The position numbers were made by a program, and so were the translations under genes. A stretch of 64,000 nucleotides of DNA from Pseudomonas sp. HOU2 (GTDB lineage: Bacteria; Pseudomonadota; Gammaproteobacteria; Pseudomonadales; Pseudomonadaceae). This document shows, one piece after another, positions 47,107 to 56,804 of the stretch. Numbering within the stretch: position 1 is the stretch's first letter; every line of letters starts with the position of its first letter. Below the pieces are notes generated by a model. The model was not told the origin of the DNA, ran no database searches, and worked only from the letters and a program-made list of their open reading frames with translations. Location of the stretch: the NCBI RefSeq assembly GCF_040729435.1, contig NZ_CP160398.1:1426001-1490000 (forward strand), read 5' to 3'.

Positions 47107-49566
47107 TCAACGGAACGTGCCAGGCGCCTTGAACAACAGCGGCTGCGGTCTGGCGGGCCGACTTTGCAAACTGTCGCAGGTAAACAACTGCGGGCGTTCG
47201 ATGACGTAACCCTGAGCGTAATCCACCCCGATTTCAAGCAATGCCTGCTCGATCTGAGTTGTTTCTACAAACTCGGCAATTGTCTGCTTACCCATGACAT
47301 GCCCGATGTGATTGATCACCTCGACCATAGCGCGGTTAATCGGGTCGTCCAGCATATCCTTTACGAAACTCCCGTCGATCTTCAGGAAGTCTACAGGCAA
47401 ATGTTTCAAATAAGCGAATGAAGACATTCCGGCACAAAAGTCATCAAGTGAGAAGTAACAACCTAAGCCTTTGAGTTCATTAATAAATCGAATTGCGCTG
47501 CCCAGATTGGCAATAGCACTGGTTTCAGTAATTTCAAAACAAATCATTTCAGGGGGTATAGCGTAACTAACAAATTGTTCACGCAGAAAGTGCAAGAACG
47601 CGTCATCTCCAATAGTAATGCCTGAAAGATTAATCGCACACATTGCCAACGGGCCTTCATGTTGTTCGGCGATGCATTGGGCAATCACTTTAAAAACATT
47701 CTCGACCACCCAACGATCCAGTTGACTCATCAGGCCATAACGTTCTGCCGCCGGAATGAAACTGTCCGGCAGGATCATCCGTCCGGCTTCGTCATGCAGA
47801 CGCAAGAGTATTTCGATGTGCCCGCCGCCATGGGCTGTAGCGCCCAGCGGAGCAATTTCCTGGGCATAGAGGCAGAAGCGGTTTTCTTCCAGCGCCATGT
47901 GCAGGCGCTGCACCCAGGCCATTTCGCCGAAGCGCAGCGACAGTTCGGAGTCGTCGGCATGGTAGACCTGCACCCGGTTGCGGCCCTTTTCCTTGGCCAT
48001 GTAGCAGGCCATGTCGGCGGCGCGCAATGAGGCTTCGAGGGTGGTCGGGGTCTGGGCGATGTGCACCAGGCCGATGCTCACAGTGGTCAGGAACGGCCGC
48101 CCCTTCCACACGAAGTGCAGGTTCTGCACGGTCTGGCGCAGGCTCTCGGCGATTTTCTCGGCGGCATCCGGGGCGCAGTTCTCCAGCAGAATGCCGAACT
48201 CGTCACCGCCCAGCCGCGCCAGGGTGTCGCTCTCGCGCAAGCCCGATTGCAACAGCGTGCAGATGTGCCGCAGCAACTCATCGCCGGCGGCGTGACCGCA
48301 GGTGTCGTTGACCAGTTTGAACTGATCCAGATCGAGGAACATCAGCGCATGCCGACCGGGCTGACGCGTCAGGTTGTGCAACGCCTGCTCCAGGCGATAT
48401 TCGAATTCGCGGCGATTGGCCAGACCGGTCAGGGCATCGTGGGTCGCCTGCCACGACAGGTTGGCGATGTATTGCCGTTCCTGAGTCATGTCATGCAGCA
48501 CCAGCACCGTCCCAATGACCTTGTCGGCATTGCGGATCGGCGCGCCCACCAGCGTCACCGAGACCGTGCTGCCATCCAGACGCTGGATCAGCTTGGAGTG
48601 TTCGCTGCCACCGACCAGTTGCCCACTGAGAATATGCTCGATCAGCGTCAGCCCTTCGGCCTGGGCGTTGTCATCCAATAGATTGAACAACGCCGCCAAC
48701 GGAAGACCCGCCGCGTGCTCGGACTTCCAGTGCGTCATGGCCTCCGCCGCCGGGTTCATGTAATCGATCGCGCCGTTGACGTCGGTAGTGATCACCCCGT
48801 CGCCAATCGATTGCAGGGTGATATGTGCCCGATCCTTCTCCAGCTGCAACGCCTGAGCAAAGGCATGCCGCTGCTTGAGCAGTTTGTGGGTGCGCAACAG
48901 TGCCAGCACGATCAACCCCAGCGCCGTGGCCAGGTTGGTGAACAGCAGCAGGCGCAGGATCATCCGCGAACCTTCGCCCAAGGCATCGCTGAACGCCTTG
49001 GCCGCCGGCGTCACACCGTCGTTAATGGCAAAGATCTGCGCTTTCCAGTGCTGGATATCAGCCGGCGTCGCAATGTTTTCGCTGATGCCCTGATGCATCT
49101 CGCGCGCGACATTGTCCAGTTGCACCAGATAGGCGTCGCCGATGGTCCAGCGGTCGATCGCGGTTTCCAGATAACTGAAATGACGAAAATTGAGGTACAG
49201 CCAGATCAGGCTCGACACATCATCGGGATGGTTGCCGCCCTTGAGAATCCCCTCCCGTGCCGCCTGCAGATCCGGCGGCTGACGATCCAGCGCCAGACGC
49301 AACTGGTGGCCGCCCTGGGGCACGGCGATCGCTTCCTTGTATTTGAGAAAGATCGCCTCGTCGCGGCTGTCGGCATACAGGTTCAGGTAATAGATGGCGT
49401 CCTTCTGGCCCTTGGACCAGAGACTCTCGCCGGCAACATAGCCGCGCACGGCCGACAGGACGTAAAGACTCACGCCCCCCAATAACGCCTGAAATAACAC
49501 GACGGCAATAAATGGCCAGACGATGCCCAACAACCGTGGCGTTCCGAGAGTCCTTTTTTGCTTCAT
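47107..49566 (-). CDS. Membrane-bound PAS-GGDEF-EAL c-di-GMP protein
   Basis: An 819-residue protein. A first membrane helix (residues about 12-35), a periplasmic sensor region to about 195 and a second helix (ILRLLLFTNLATALGLIVLALL) are followed by a PAS domain (about 240-370), GGDEF (active motif RLGGDEFGIL with RESD inhibitory site) and EAL. The EAL domain reads EILLRL but keeps AINLSG, ITETSA, DDFCAG, KIDGSF and QGYVIERP, so phosphodiesterase activity is plausible. The start at 49564-49566 follows AAAGGA. It is next to undA in the same direction. Confidence 0.92.
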   Translation of the reverse strand: MKQKRTLGTPRLLGIVWPFIAVVLFQALLGGVSLYVLSAVRGYVAGESLWSKGQKDAIYYLNLYADSRDEAIFLKYKEAIAVPQGGHQLRLALDRQPPDLQAAREGILKGGNHPDDVSSLIWLYLNFRHFSYLETAIDRWTIGDAYLVQLDNVAREMHQGISENIATPADIQHWKAQIFAINDGVTPAAKAFSDALGEGSRMILRLLLFTNLATALGLIVLALLRTHKLLKQRHAFAQALQLEKDRAHITLQSIGDGVITTDVNGAIDYMNPAAEAMTHWKSEHAAGLPLAALFNLLDDNAQAEGLTLIEHILSGQLVGGSEHSKLIQRLDGSTVSVTLVGAPIRNADKVIGTVLVLHDMTQERQYIANLSWQATHDALTGLANRREFEYRLEQALHNLTRQPGRHALMFLDLDQFKLVNDTCGHAAGDELLRHICTLLQSGLRESDTLARLGGDEFGILLENCAPDAAEKIAESLRQTVQNLHFVWKGRPFLTTVSIGLVHIAQTPTTLEASLRAADMACYMAKEKGRNRVQVYHADDSELSLRFGEMAWVQRLHMALEENRFCLYAQEIAPLGATAHGGGHIEILLRLHDEAGRMILPDSFIPAAERYGLMSQLDRWVVENVFKVIAQCIAEQHEGPLAMCAINLSGITIGDDAFLHFLREQFVSYAIPPEMICFEITETSAIANLGSAIRFINELKGLGCYFSLDDFCAGMSSFAYLKHLPVDFLKIDGSFVKDMLDDPINRAMVEVINHIGHVMGKQTIAEFVETTQIEQALLEIGVDYAQGYVIERPQLFTCDSLQSRPARPQPLLFKAPGTFR

Positions 49567-49739
49567 GAGGTCCTTTGCGCACGCACTGTCATCTTCAAGG
49601 GGAGACCGCCAGAGCCAGACCAGGGAGCGACCCCTTCCAGCAAGCCAGGACATTTTCAACCGGCGATACGTATGTACCGCACCCGCTGTTCGCCATGCTT
49701 CGACACTGACGGCTTTCAATCATTCCAGAGTCGTTTTCC

Positions 49740-52700
49740 ATGCAGTCACCTTCCGCCACGCTGCAACGCCATACTGCCCAACAGAGCGAATACCGCGCAA
49801 TGATCACCGCCCTGCGCGCCGTCCTTGACGCTTCGACGTCAGTGGAGACCTACTACCTCACGCCCCAGACGCATTCACGCCTGGGTGCTGCACACGACCA
49901 GGCGCAAAACCTTCTGCAAGCGCTGTTCGAAGACAGCGCCGAACCCCTATTGGCGGCTCACCTGCAAGCGTCCAGAGGATCACTGCTGCACGTCGACGCC
50001 ACAGCCGGTCACTGCAGTTTCTCCTTCAACCGTCCCGATGGCAGTGTCGCCCGTTACGCCATCGAGGATGTCAGCCGGGCCTCCAGCCGCATTCAAGAGT
50101 TTCAGCGAGCGTTGCTGAGTATAGGCGCACACCTGCGTTCCGACAGGCTGCTGCCGTTGTCACAACTGCTGCGTGAGTCGGGGTTCACATTTGCGGACGT
50201 ACAGGACGCCACGGCACTGGCCCGGCTGATCGCCAAGGTCGAAGAACGGCGCGCCAGCCATCGGCTGAATCTGCGACATCACCCGGCGCTGACGGCACTG
50301 ATGAGCGACGATGACAAAGCCGCGGTTCACGACCTGATTGGCGACTGGCTCACTGGCAAAACCTTGTCGGCGATCGACAGTCTGGCCGCTGAAGTAACGC
50401 CTCCCTTCACCCGCCAGCAATTGGAACAGCAGCCCGCCGCGTGCCTGGAACGCCTGCTCGACACCCCCAAGGCGCGCGACCTGGGCCAGCGCTTGCTGCA
50501 GAAACTGCAATGGTACGGCGCCCGGCCCGATGAGCCGACCGTCCCCGATATTGGCCTGCGTTTACTGCTCGAAGCCTTGTGCCTGTGGTACGAACTGCCC
50601 GGCGACAGCAACTCGACCGAAGTGGCGGGTTTTGCGCTGGAACAACGCGCTCACCACGGCGCCAGCTACGCCACCATTCGCCGGGACTTTTTACAGCATC
50701 TGGAGGAGACGCACCGAACCTCGACCACCAGCGAAAAACATCTGCTGGGATGGGCATGCCTGGCGCAGTTCGGACTGGATTTTCAAGTGCAAGACATCCC
50801 TGACGACCTGCCGTATGCCTGCTCGGTGGTCTGGGTCAATTTCGTGCATGGCGTGCACCTCGCCCATGCCCTTGATCCACAGTTGCTGGAGCATCTGAGC
50901 TTTCAGCAACTGGTCGATCTGCCGCTGCACAACAGCGAAAACGCCAGCCCCGAACTGCAGACCCTGATCGCCATGACCCGAGCGGCCGCCGCTCAGACCT
51001 GGACACTGGCCACCGGAGCCCAGACCGCAGCGAACGAGACATCCGGCGATGACACTGCCCTGCAAGCGCTGGAAGATCACAAGACAAAATTGAACGCAGC
51101 GATCCTGCAACTGGACATCGAACCGCCACGGCGGCTCGCCCTGGCAAAACAGCAACTGGACAAGGCGCTGGCCAACGATCTGTACGATCACACGACGATT
51201 CGCCTCAAACGCCACCACCCTTCAACGGCCAACCGTAGCCGACGCAGCATTATCGATACCCCGGATGTGGCATTGCCCACTTGGCCGCTGCTTGAGGTCT
51301 ATGCCTCTGGCGGGCTGAGCACCGACTTGCGCTGGTACGTCAGTCATGATGGCCGCAACGCCAGCGAGTGGGTCAGCCTCAATGCAGCAGGCAAACTGCA
51401 AAGCGGCTTCGTCAATTCCGACCAACCTGGCCGCCCCCTCTCCCGGTTCCCGAGCAACCGCACTCTGCCCGACATCAAGACCTTGTTCGACCAGCAGTTC
51501 GACGGCTATCTGAGCAAGACCCGCAAAGCCTACGAATATCTGATCAAGTCGCTGCTGGTCACGCTGCCGTGGGCTGATCGCCTGGCACTGGAGCACGGCG
51601 AAGTGAGGATTCACAGCCTCAGGGATCCGACACGGCATATCGAGGCTCACCTGGAAACAGCGGAAAACGTCCTGCCGCACCGGGCCCGCATGGGCTTCGT
51701 GCTGCAGGCGGCGTATCAGGGCCCACCGCGCTTCTATGAATGCTTGCCACGCGCCGGCATCATTCGTCAACGCCCGGATCTGGATGGCACACATATCGGC
51801 GGTCTGTTATTGCGACCACTACCGCCCAGACGTGGACGCACCAAGGGCCAGAGCATCTCTCGCATCGTCGCCCGCCGCCTGCCATTCGATCGAGAAGCAC
51901 ACTGGAACGGTTCGATACCCGCCCCCGACGCCAAGTGCGTTGCCATTCTCGAACCACTGGGCGGCCCCCTCCCGGCTTCGATGATCCCGGCGGCCCATCA
52001 CGACAGTTCACCGAACCTGACCTTCACCTCGCCACGCACTACGCAAATAGCCTCGCTCATCGCGGACCAGTTGTTCTATGTCGATGAACAGGCGCTGCGC
52101 AGTGAAGCCTGGGGAAGAACCCGCTTCGAACGCGACACCAGCAAAAAACACTGGATTCATGCCATCAGGGGCTTTATCCCGTTCTGGGGCAGCCTCGAAG
52201 ACCTGCAATCGGACAAGTTGTGGAAACGCGCACTGGGCGTGCTCGGCCTGTTCCTCGATATCGTCTCGTTCGCAATTCCCTTGGGCAAGTTCGTCGCCGG
52301 CAGCATCCGCCTCGCCGCAGTGGCAGGAAAAATGTCGATTCGCGTCGCCCTGCCCCGCATGGCGCGACTGTCGGAAAACCTGCTGGTTTCGACCTTGAAA
52401 AACGTCAATCCGCTGGCCGCTGTACCCCTCTTGCTCAAGCTCGGTGGCCGAGGCGCAATCGGCGCGGTGCGGGCCGTAGCGCATCTGGAACACCGTGCCG
52501 TGGCGCGTCTGAAAAGGCTCGCCGGCAGAAGCGCTGACTATGACCTGCTGCACAGCCTGCCTCAGGCGCTGGATGCCGGACGCTGGAAAGCGCTGAAGCC
52601 TGCCGATCATCTGGCCGTGGTCAGGGGCATTGACGATGTGCCAGTGCGCAACATTGGCGGCTCGCGGTATCACGTGCTCGATCCGCTGTCCGACCGCCCT

Positions 52701-54356
52701 TACGGGCCCCGGTTGCTCGCACACGAACATGACTTTTCGCTGGGGCGTTCGCACTACAGCACGGTGAAAAAAACCGACGACAAGATCGATATCGAGCTGA
52801 TGCCCGACAGGCGCGTCGAGCTCATGCCCGAGGCTGGCGGACGCACCACGGTGTTGATCGATGATGTGCCCTATCGACTTGACGGCGATGAACTGCGCCG
52901 TGTCGATCTGCTCGATGACAGTCAGCACTGGACGCTGCTGCCGTGCCGGATACGTCGCGCACCGGGCGCGGGCGACTGCCGCGTCAGCTACATCACTGCA
53001 GACCCCGCCCCGACCCCCGCGCTCGGCACGATCGACAAGGAAAAAGGTTACGCCCCGTGGTTCGGCGAACGGGTTTCGGAGCCGGCCACCCTGCCCCGGC
53101 AAGACGCACCGTTGCTGGCGGTCGATGCCAAGCTTTATCAGATCGTGGATAACCGCCCGCGGCTGTTCACCGGCGACCTGCGTCGGCTGGGCATCAATCA
53201 AGGCAAACTGGTGCCGAGGCAGCAGATTCAAGCCACGCTGCAGTTTCGCAAAGGCATTTATGCGCGGATAAAAACCGGCGGTACCTATGACGGAATCAAC
53301 GATTCACATCAGGTGGGCGCCGTGCTGATGCCGGCCATCGACGGCTCGGCCACCCATGTGTTTTTCCGGGTCAACAACCATGAGTACTACCTGGCAACCT
53401 TCGCCAAAGGCGAAATCCCCGGCAAGCAGCTGACGTTCAAGCGCCTGGCCCCCGCCGAACTGGCCGACGGCACCCTCGGTGCGGAACTGCTGACCGTCTA
53501 CACCGGCTCGCTGCATGCCAACAACATGGTACGCCTCCATGGCCTGGAATCGGTGCAGCGCGCGATGCACACCATGGAACAGATCGCGATCCCCATCGGC
53601 ACCACGGCCACCCCTGCAAACAACATGAAATGGCTGAAGGTCGACACCAGCCCGGGCGAAGCGCTGATGTTCGATCACTCGACACGGATGATCGTCACCC
53701 GCCTGCCCGAAGGCGCCGCCACCTGGGCGCGCAGCAAAGAGGCGCCGGAAGCCTTTCGGCAGAAAACCGCAGAGATTTTCGACACGCTGTTTCTGTCACC
53801 GACGATCAATCCGGCCAACACCAACGCAGCACTGCGCATCGACAGTACCATGCAGAAATTGCACAACCTGTTGCCCATGCGGGAGCGGCCGGTCAACGCA
53901 CGCAACATTGCCTATGCCGAAGTCACCACGGTCAGCGGCAAACGGGAAATTTACGTCAGCGTGTCCGGCGCTCAAGGCAGTACCCAGCGTCTGCCGCTGT
54001 TTCGCCACATGGGCGCCAATCACGTGCGGATCGGCGACACCACTTACATCAACATCGACTACAACCCGGCGTTTGCGCGAACCTCGCTGGAGGTTACCGA
54101 GCAAGGGCGATTGCTGGCCGTGCCGCTGACCATCAAGGACCTGAAAAGCTATCAACCGACGCAGACCAGTCGGCCGACCTCGCTGGACAGCGAAAGCAAA
54201 CTGATCAGCGTGCTGCGCGAGAAATACCCCGACCCGACAGAGATCCGCGCGGTCGACATCGCGACGACCATGCGCCCGTGCGAATCCTGTTCGGTGGTGA
54301 TGAAGCAGTTCGCCCATGACGGCGGAGAGGCGGCGTTGCAGGTGCTCTGGGGCTGA
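49740..54356 (+). CDS. Very large toxin-like protein with C-terminal deaminase-like motif
   Basis: A 1,538-residue protein with no signal peptide at the N-terminus. Most of it resembles the large dermonecrotic-toxin-type (DUF6543-like) proteins of Pseudomonas by general pattern, including a central hydrophobic region at about 825-865 after FIPFWGSLEDLQ. The last 150 residues look like a nucleic-acid deaminase: a strand pair from residue 1389 (NIAYAEVTTVSG...REIYVSVSG), then DSESK at 1483-1487 with Glu1485 as candidate proton shuttle, and PCESC with zinc-type Cys1514 and Cys1517. The stop is one base before the stop of the convergent ABC gene, and no immunity gene follows. The ATG at 49740 has a weak ribosome-binding site; a Met at 49800 is an alternative start. 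Confidence 0.72.
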   Translation: MQSPSATLQRHTAQQSEYRAMITALRAVLDASTSVETYYLTPQTHSRLGAAHDQAQNLLQALFEDSAEPLLAAHLQASRGSLLHVDATAGHCSFSFNRPDGSVARYAIEDVSRASSRIQEFQRALLSIGAHLRSDRLLPLSQLLRESGFTFADVQDATALARLIAKVEERRASHRLNLRHHPALTALMSDDDKAAVHDLIGDWLTGKTLSAIDSLAAEVTPPFTRQQLEQQPAACLERLLDTPKARDLGQRLLQKLQWYGARPDEPTVPDIGLRLLLEALCLWYELPGDSNSTEVAGFALEQRAHHGASYATIRRDFLQHLEETHRTSTTSEKHLLGWACLAQFGLDFQVQDIPDDLPYACSVVWVNFVHGVHLAHALDPQLLEHLSFQQLVDLPLHNSENASPELQTLIAMTRAAAAQTWTLATGAQTAANETSGDDTALQALEDHKTKLNAAILQLDIEPPRRLALAKQQLDKALANDLYDHTTIRLKRHHPSTANRSRRSIIDTPDVALPTWPLLEVYASGGLSTDLRWYVSHDGRNASEWVSLNAAGKLQSGFVNSDQPGRPLSRFPSNRTLPDIKTLFDQQFDGYLSKTRKAYEYLIKSLLVTLPWADRLALEHGEVRIHSLRDPTRHIEAHLETAENVLPHRARMGFVLQAAYQGPPRFYECLPRAGIIRQRPDLDGTHIGGLLLRPLPPRRGRTKGQSISRIVARRLPFDREAHWNGSIPAPDAKCVAILEPLGGPLPASMIPAAHHDSSPNLTFTSPRTTQIASLIADQLFYVDEQALRSEAWGRTRFERDTSKKHWIHAIRGFIPFWGSLEDLQSDKLWKRALGVLGLFLDIVSFAIPLGKFVAGSIRLAAVAGKMSIRVALPRMARLSENLLVSTLKNVNPLAAVPLLLKLGGRGAIGAVRAVAHLEHRAVARLKRLAGRSADYDLLHSLPQALDAGRWKALKPADHLAVVRGIDDVPVRNIGGSRYHVLDPLSDRPYGPRLLAHEHDFSLGRSHYSTVKKTDDKIDIELMPDRRVELMPEAGGRTTVLIDDVPYRLDGDELRRVDLLDDSQHWTLLPCRIRRAPGAGDCRVSYITADPAPTPALGTIDKEKGYAPWFGERVSEPATLPRQDAPLLAVDAKLYQIVDNRPRLFTGDLRRLGINQGKLVPRQQIQATLQFRKGIYARIKTGGTYDGINDSHQVGAVLMPAIDGSATHVFFRVNNHEYYLATFAKGEIPGKQLTFKRLAPAELADGTLGAELLTVYTGSLHANNMVRLHGLESVQRAMHTMEQIAIPIGTTATPANNMKWLKVDTSPGEALMFDHSTRMIVTRLPEGAATWARSKEAPEAFRQKTAEIFDTLFLSPTINPANTNAALRIDSTMQKLHNLLPMRERPVNARNIAYAEVTTVSGKREIYVSVSGAQGSTQRLPLFRHMGANHVRIGDTTYINIDYNPAFARTSLEVTEQGRLLAVPLTIKDLKSYQPTQTSRPTSLDSESKLISVLREKYPDPTEIRAVDIATTMRPCESCSVVMKQFAHDGGEAALQVLWG

Positions 54357-56174
54357 TCAGAGGCGCTGGAGATGGCCGTAGAGCTTGGCGTAGAGGCCGC
54401 CATCGGCGATCAGTTGCTGGTGGTCGCCATCTTCGGCTACTTGCCCGCCATCGAACACCAGCACCCGATCCGCTTGCTTCACCGCCGACAGGCGATGGGC
54501 AATGATCAGCGTGGTGCGACCGCTGAGAAACCGCGCCATGGCCTGATGCAGGTTGTATTCGGTGGCGGCATCGAGGGCCGAAGTGGCCTCGTCGAGGATC
54601 ACCACTTTCGGCTCGGCGAGGATCATCCGCGCAATCGCCAGACGCTGGCGCTGACCACCGGACAGACGCACGCCGGAACGTCCGACGATACTGTCGAGGC
54701 CGTCCGGCAGCGCCCGAATCGTCGCCTCCAGTTGAGCGATTTCCAGCGCCTGCCAGCAAGCTTCGTCGCTGCGGGTGCGGCCCATGGTCAGGTTGGCCCG
54801 TACCGTGTCGTTGAACAGCGCCGGATGCTGCAGCACCACCGCGACGTTTTCGCGAATCAGCTCCAGGCCGATTTCCTGCTGGGTCGAACCGCCGAAACGA
54901 ATGGTACCCGCCGACGGTGTGTACAGCCCCAGCAGCAACTGCACCAGAGTACTTTTGCCGCCGCCACTGGCACCGACAATCGCGACTTTTTCCCCGGGGG
55001 CGATCGACAGGTTCATCTGATCCACCACCAACTCGTCGCCGTAACCGAAGCTCAGCCCCTGCACCTCGATGCCCACGGTTTCCCGGCCCTTGAACGGATC
55101 GACACCACCGGGGTACTGCGGCTCATCAGCACGCGCCAGCAGTTCGTTGATCCGCGACAGTGCGCCACCCGCCGCGTAATAGGCGTATTGCAGATTGAGC
55201 AGTTGCTCGACCGGGCCAATCATGAACCACAGGTAGCTGAACACCGCGAGCATCTGGCCGATCGACAGGTCGGAAAACAGCACGGTGAGCATCGCCGCCG
55301 CGCGGAAGATGTCGATGCCGAACTGGAACAGCAGACCGCTGGCGCGATTGGACGCATCGGTCTTCCACTGCGAGTTGACTGCATAATTGCGCACTTCCTG
55401 CGCACGCAAGCCAAGCCGCCCGAGGAAGAAGCCCTGTCGGTTGCCGGCGCGCACTTCCTGAATCGCATCGAGGGTTTCACTCAAGGCCTGAGTGAAACGC
55501 GAGGTGCTGTCGTTCTCGAGTTTCTTCAGGTGCTTGACCCGTTTGCCCAATTGCACCGTGGCGTAGATCACCAACGGGTTGAACAGCAGGATCAGCAGCG
55601 CCAGTTTCCAGTGCATCCACATCAGGATGCTCGCGGTGCCGACCAGGGTCAGCATCGCCACCAGAAACCGGCTGAGGGTTTCGCCGACGAACTTGTCGAG
55701 GGTGTCCAGATCAGTGACCAGGTGCGTGGTCACGGTGCCGCTGCCGAGGCTCTCGTATTCGCCGAGGGAAATCCTTTTCAGGCGTTCGATCAGGCGCACG
55801 CGAATGCGGTAGACGATGTCTTTCGCCAGCCGGGCGAACAGCCGCGCCTGCAACACGCCAAAACACAGGGCACTGCAGCGCAGAGTCAGGGTGACCAGCA
55901 GCATCAGGCCGATGTAACCCGCCGCTTGCTGCCACATCGACGGCAACACGTGGTTCATGACTTTCAGCGCGGCGTCGCCATGCCCGAGCAGGACCTCGTC
56001 CACCAGCAACGGCAACAGCAACGGAATCGGCACGCTGCACAGCGTCGCCAGCACGGCCACGCCGTTGGCGATCCACAGGGATTTTTTGTGATGCAGTGCC
56101 AGACGCCGGACTTCTGCCCAGCTCAGCCGGTCGACACGCTTTACGGCTGGCGTGTCATCGGCCCGGTCAGGCAC
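54357..56174 (-). CDS. ABC transporter, fused permease and ATPase (MsbA/MDR type)
   Basis: A 605-residue half-transporter: six-helix membrane domain (residues about 30-320), then an ATPase with Walker A GASGGGKST, signature RLSGGQRQRLAIARM, Walker B VVILDEATSALD and switch IIAHR. It could export lipids, drugs or peptides; the substrate is not readable. A GTG start at 56172-56174 overlaps the DsbA-like gene by 8 bases, so the two are co-transcribed. Its end abuts the giant toxin-like gene, but on the opposite strand. Confidence 0.9.
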   Translation of the reverse strand: MPDRADDTPAVKRVDRLSWAEVRRLALHHKKSLWIANGVAVLATLCSVPIPLLLPLLVDEVLLGHGDAALKVMNHVLPSMWQQAAGYIGLMLLVTLTLRCSALCFGVLQARLFARLAKDIVYRIRVRLIERLKRISLGEYESLGSGTVTTHLVTDLDTLDKFVGETLSRFLVAMLTLVGTASILMWMHWKLALLILLFNPLVIYATVQLGKRVKHLKKLENDSTSRFTQALSETLDAIQEVRAGNRQGFFLGRLGLRAQEVRNYAVNSQWKTDASNRASGLLFQFGIDIFRAAAMLTVLFSDLSIGQMLAVFSYLWFMIGPVEQLLNLQYAYYAAGGALSRINELLARADEPQYPGGVDPFKGRETVGIEVQGLSFGYGDELVVDQMNLSIAPGEKVAIVGASGGGKSTLVQLLLGLYTPSAGTIRFGGSTQQEIGLELIRENVAVVLQHPALFNDTVRANLTMGRTRSDEACWQALEIAQLEATIRALPDGLDSIVGRSGVRLSGGQRQRLAIARMILAEPKVVILDEATSALDAATEYNLHQAMARFLSGRTTLIIAHRLSAVKQADRVLVFDGGQVAEDGDHQQLIADGGLYAKLYGHLQRL

Positions 56175-56802
56175 AGGCTGCGCGCTCCAGCCAGCGTCCG
56201 AGCAACGGCGACAGCTCGCTGAGCGGTTGATAGCCGTTGGTCAACAGCGCCAGTTGGCCGTTGCGCTCGGCGAGCAGGGTCGGGAATCCGGCGATGCCCA
56301 GATCTTGCACCCAGCTGAAATCAGCCTGAGTCGCCTTGTGCTGATCGGCATGATCGAACAGCGCGGCAAACTCGATACGCGGCACGCCGGCCTGCTCGGC
56401 CAGCTCGACCAACACACTGGCCTGGGTGACATCACGGCCTTCAGCGTAAAACGCCTGCTGGATCAGGCCGACCAGTTTCCACGCGCAATCCGGTGCCAGA
56501 CTGCGCGCGGTGACGATCGCGCGGCAGGCCGGCTCGGTGTCGTAGACGAAACCGTCAGGCAGCGCACCGTCGAACTTGAACGGCTGACCGGTGGCCTCGG
56601 TGACCGCCTGCCAGTGCTCAAGAATGTAACGCCGCGTGGTCGGCTCCAGCGCCGCACCGCTGCCGGTGCGCAACCCGCCGACCACCAGGTGCAGCTCCAC
56701 TCCCGCTGCCTGCGCCTGCTCGACCAATGCCTTGGCGACCGGAGCGAACCCCCAGCACCAGGAACACATCGGATCCATCACATAGAGCAGGCGCGCAGTC
56801 AT
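56167..56802 (-). CDS. DsbA-family thioredoxin-fold protein
   Basis: A 211-residue protein of the DsbA / FrnE-like oxidoreductase class. The redox motif CSWC is at residues 13-16 (MDPMCSWCWGF) and the cis-Pro loop is GFPTLLAE. No signal peptide is present, so it is probably cytoplasmic. It lies 2 bases downstream of trhO and overlaps the ABC gene. Confidence 0.88.
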   Translation of the reverse strand: MTARLLYVMDPMCSWCWGFAPVAKALVEQAQAAGVELHLVVGGLRTGSGAALEPTTRRYILEHWQAVTEATGQPFKFDGALPDGFVYDTEPACRAIVTARSLAPDCAWKLVGLIQQAFYAEGRDVTQASVLVELAEQAGVPRIEFAALFDHADQHKATQADFSWVQDLGIAGFPTLLAERNGQLALLTNGYQPLSELSPLLGRWLERAACA

Positions 56803-56804
56803 GA

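Noticed and set aside
54357..56174. ABC exporter as a dedicated secretion system for the giant toxin-like protein
   Set aside because: Opposite strand, no peptidase domain or membrane-fusion partner, and operon with DsbA-like gene; adjacency alone is not enough.
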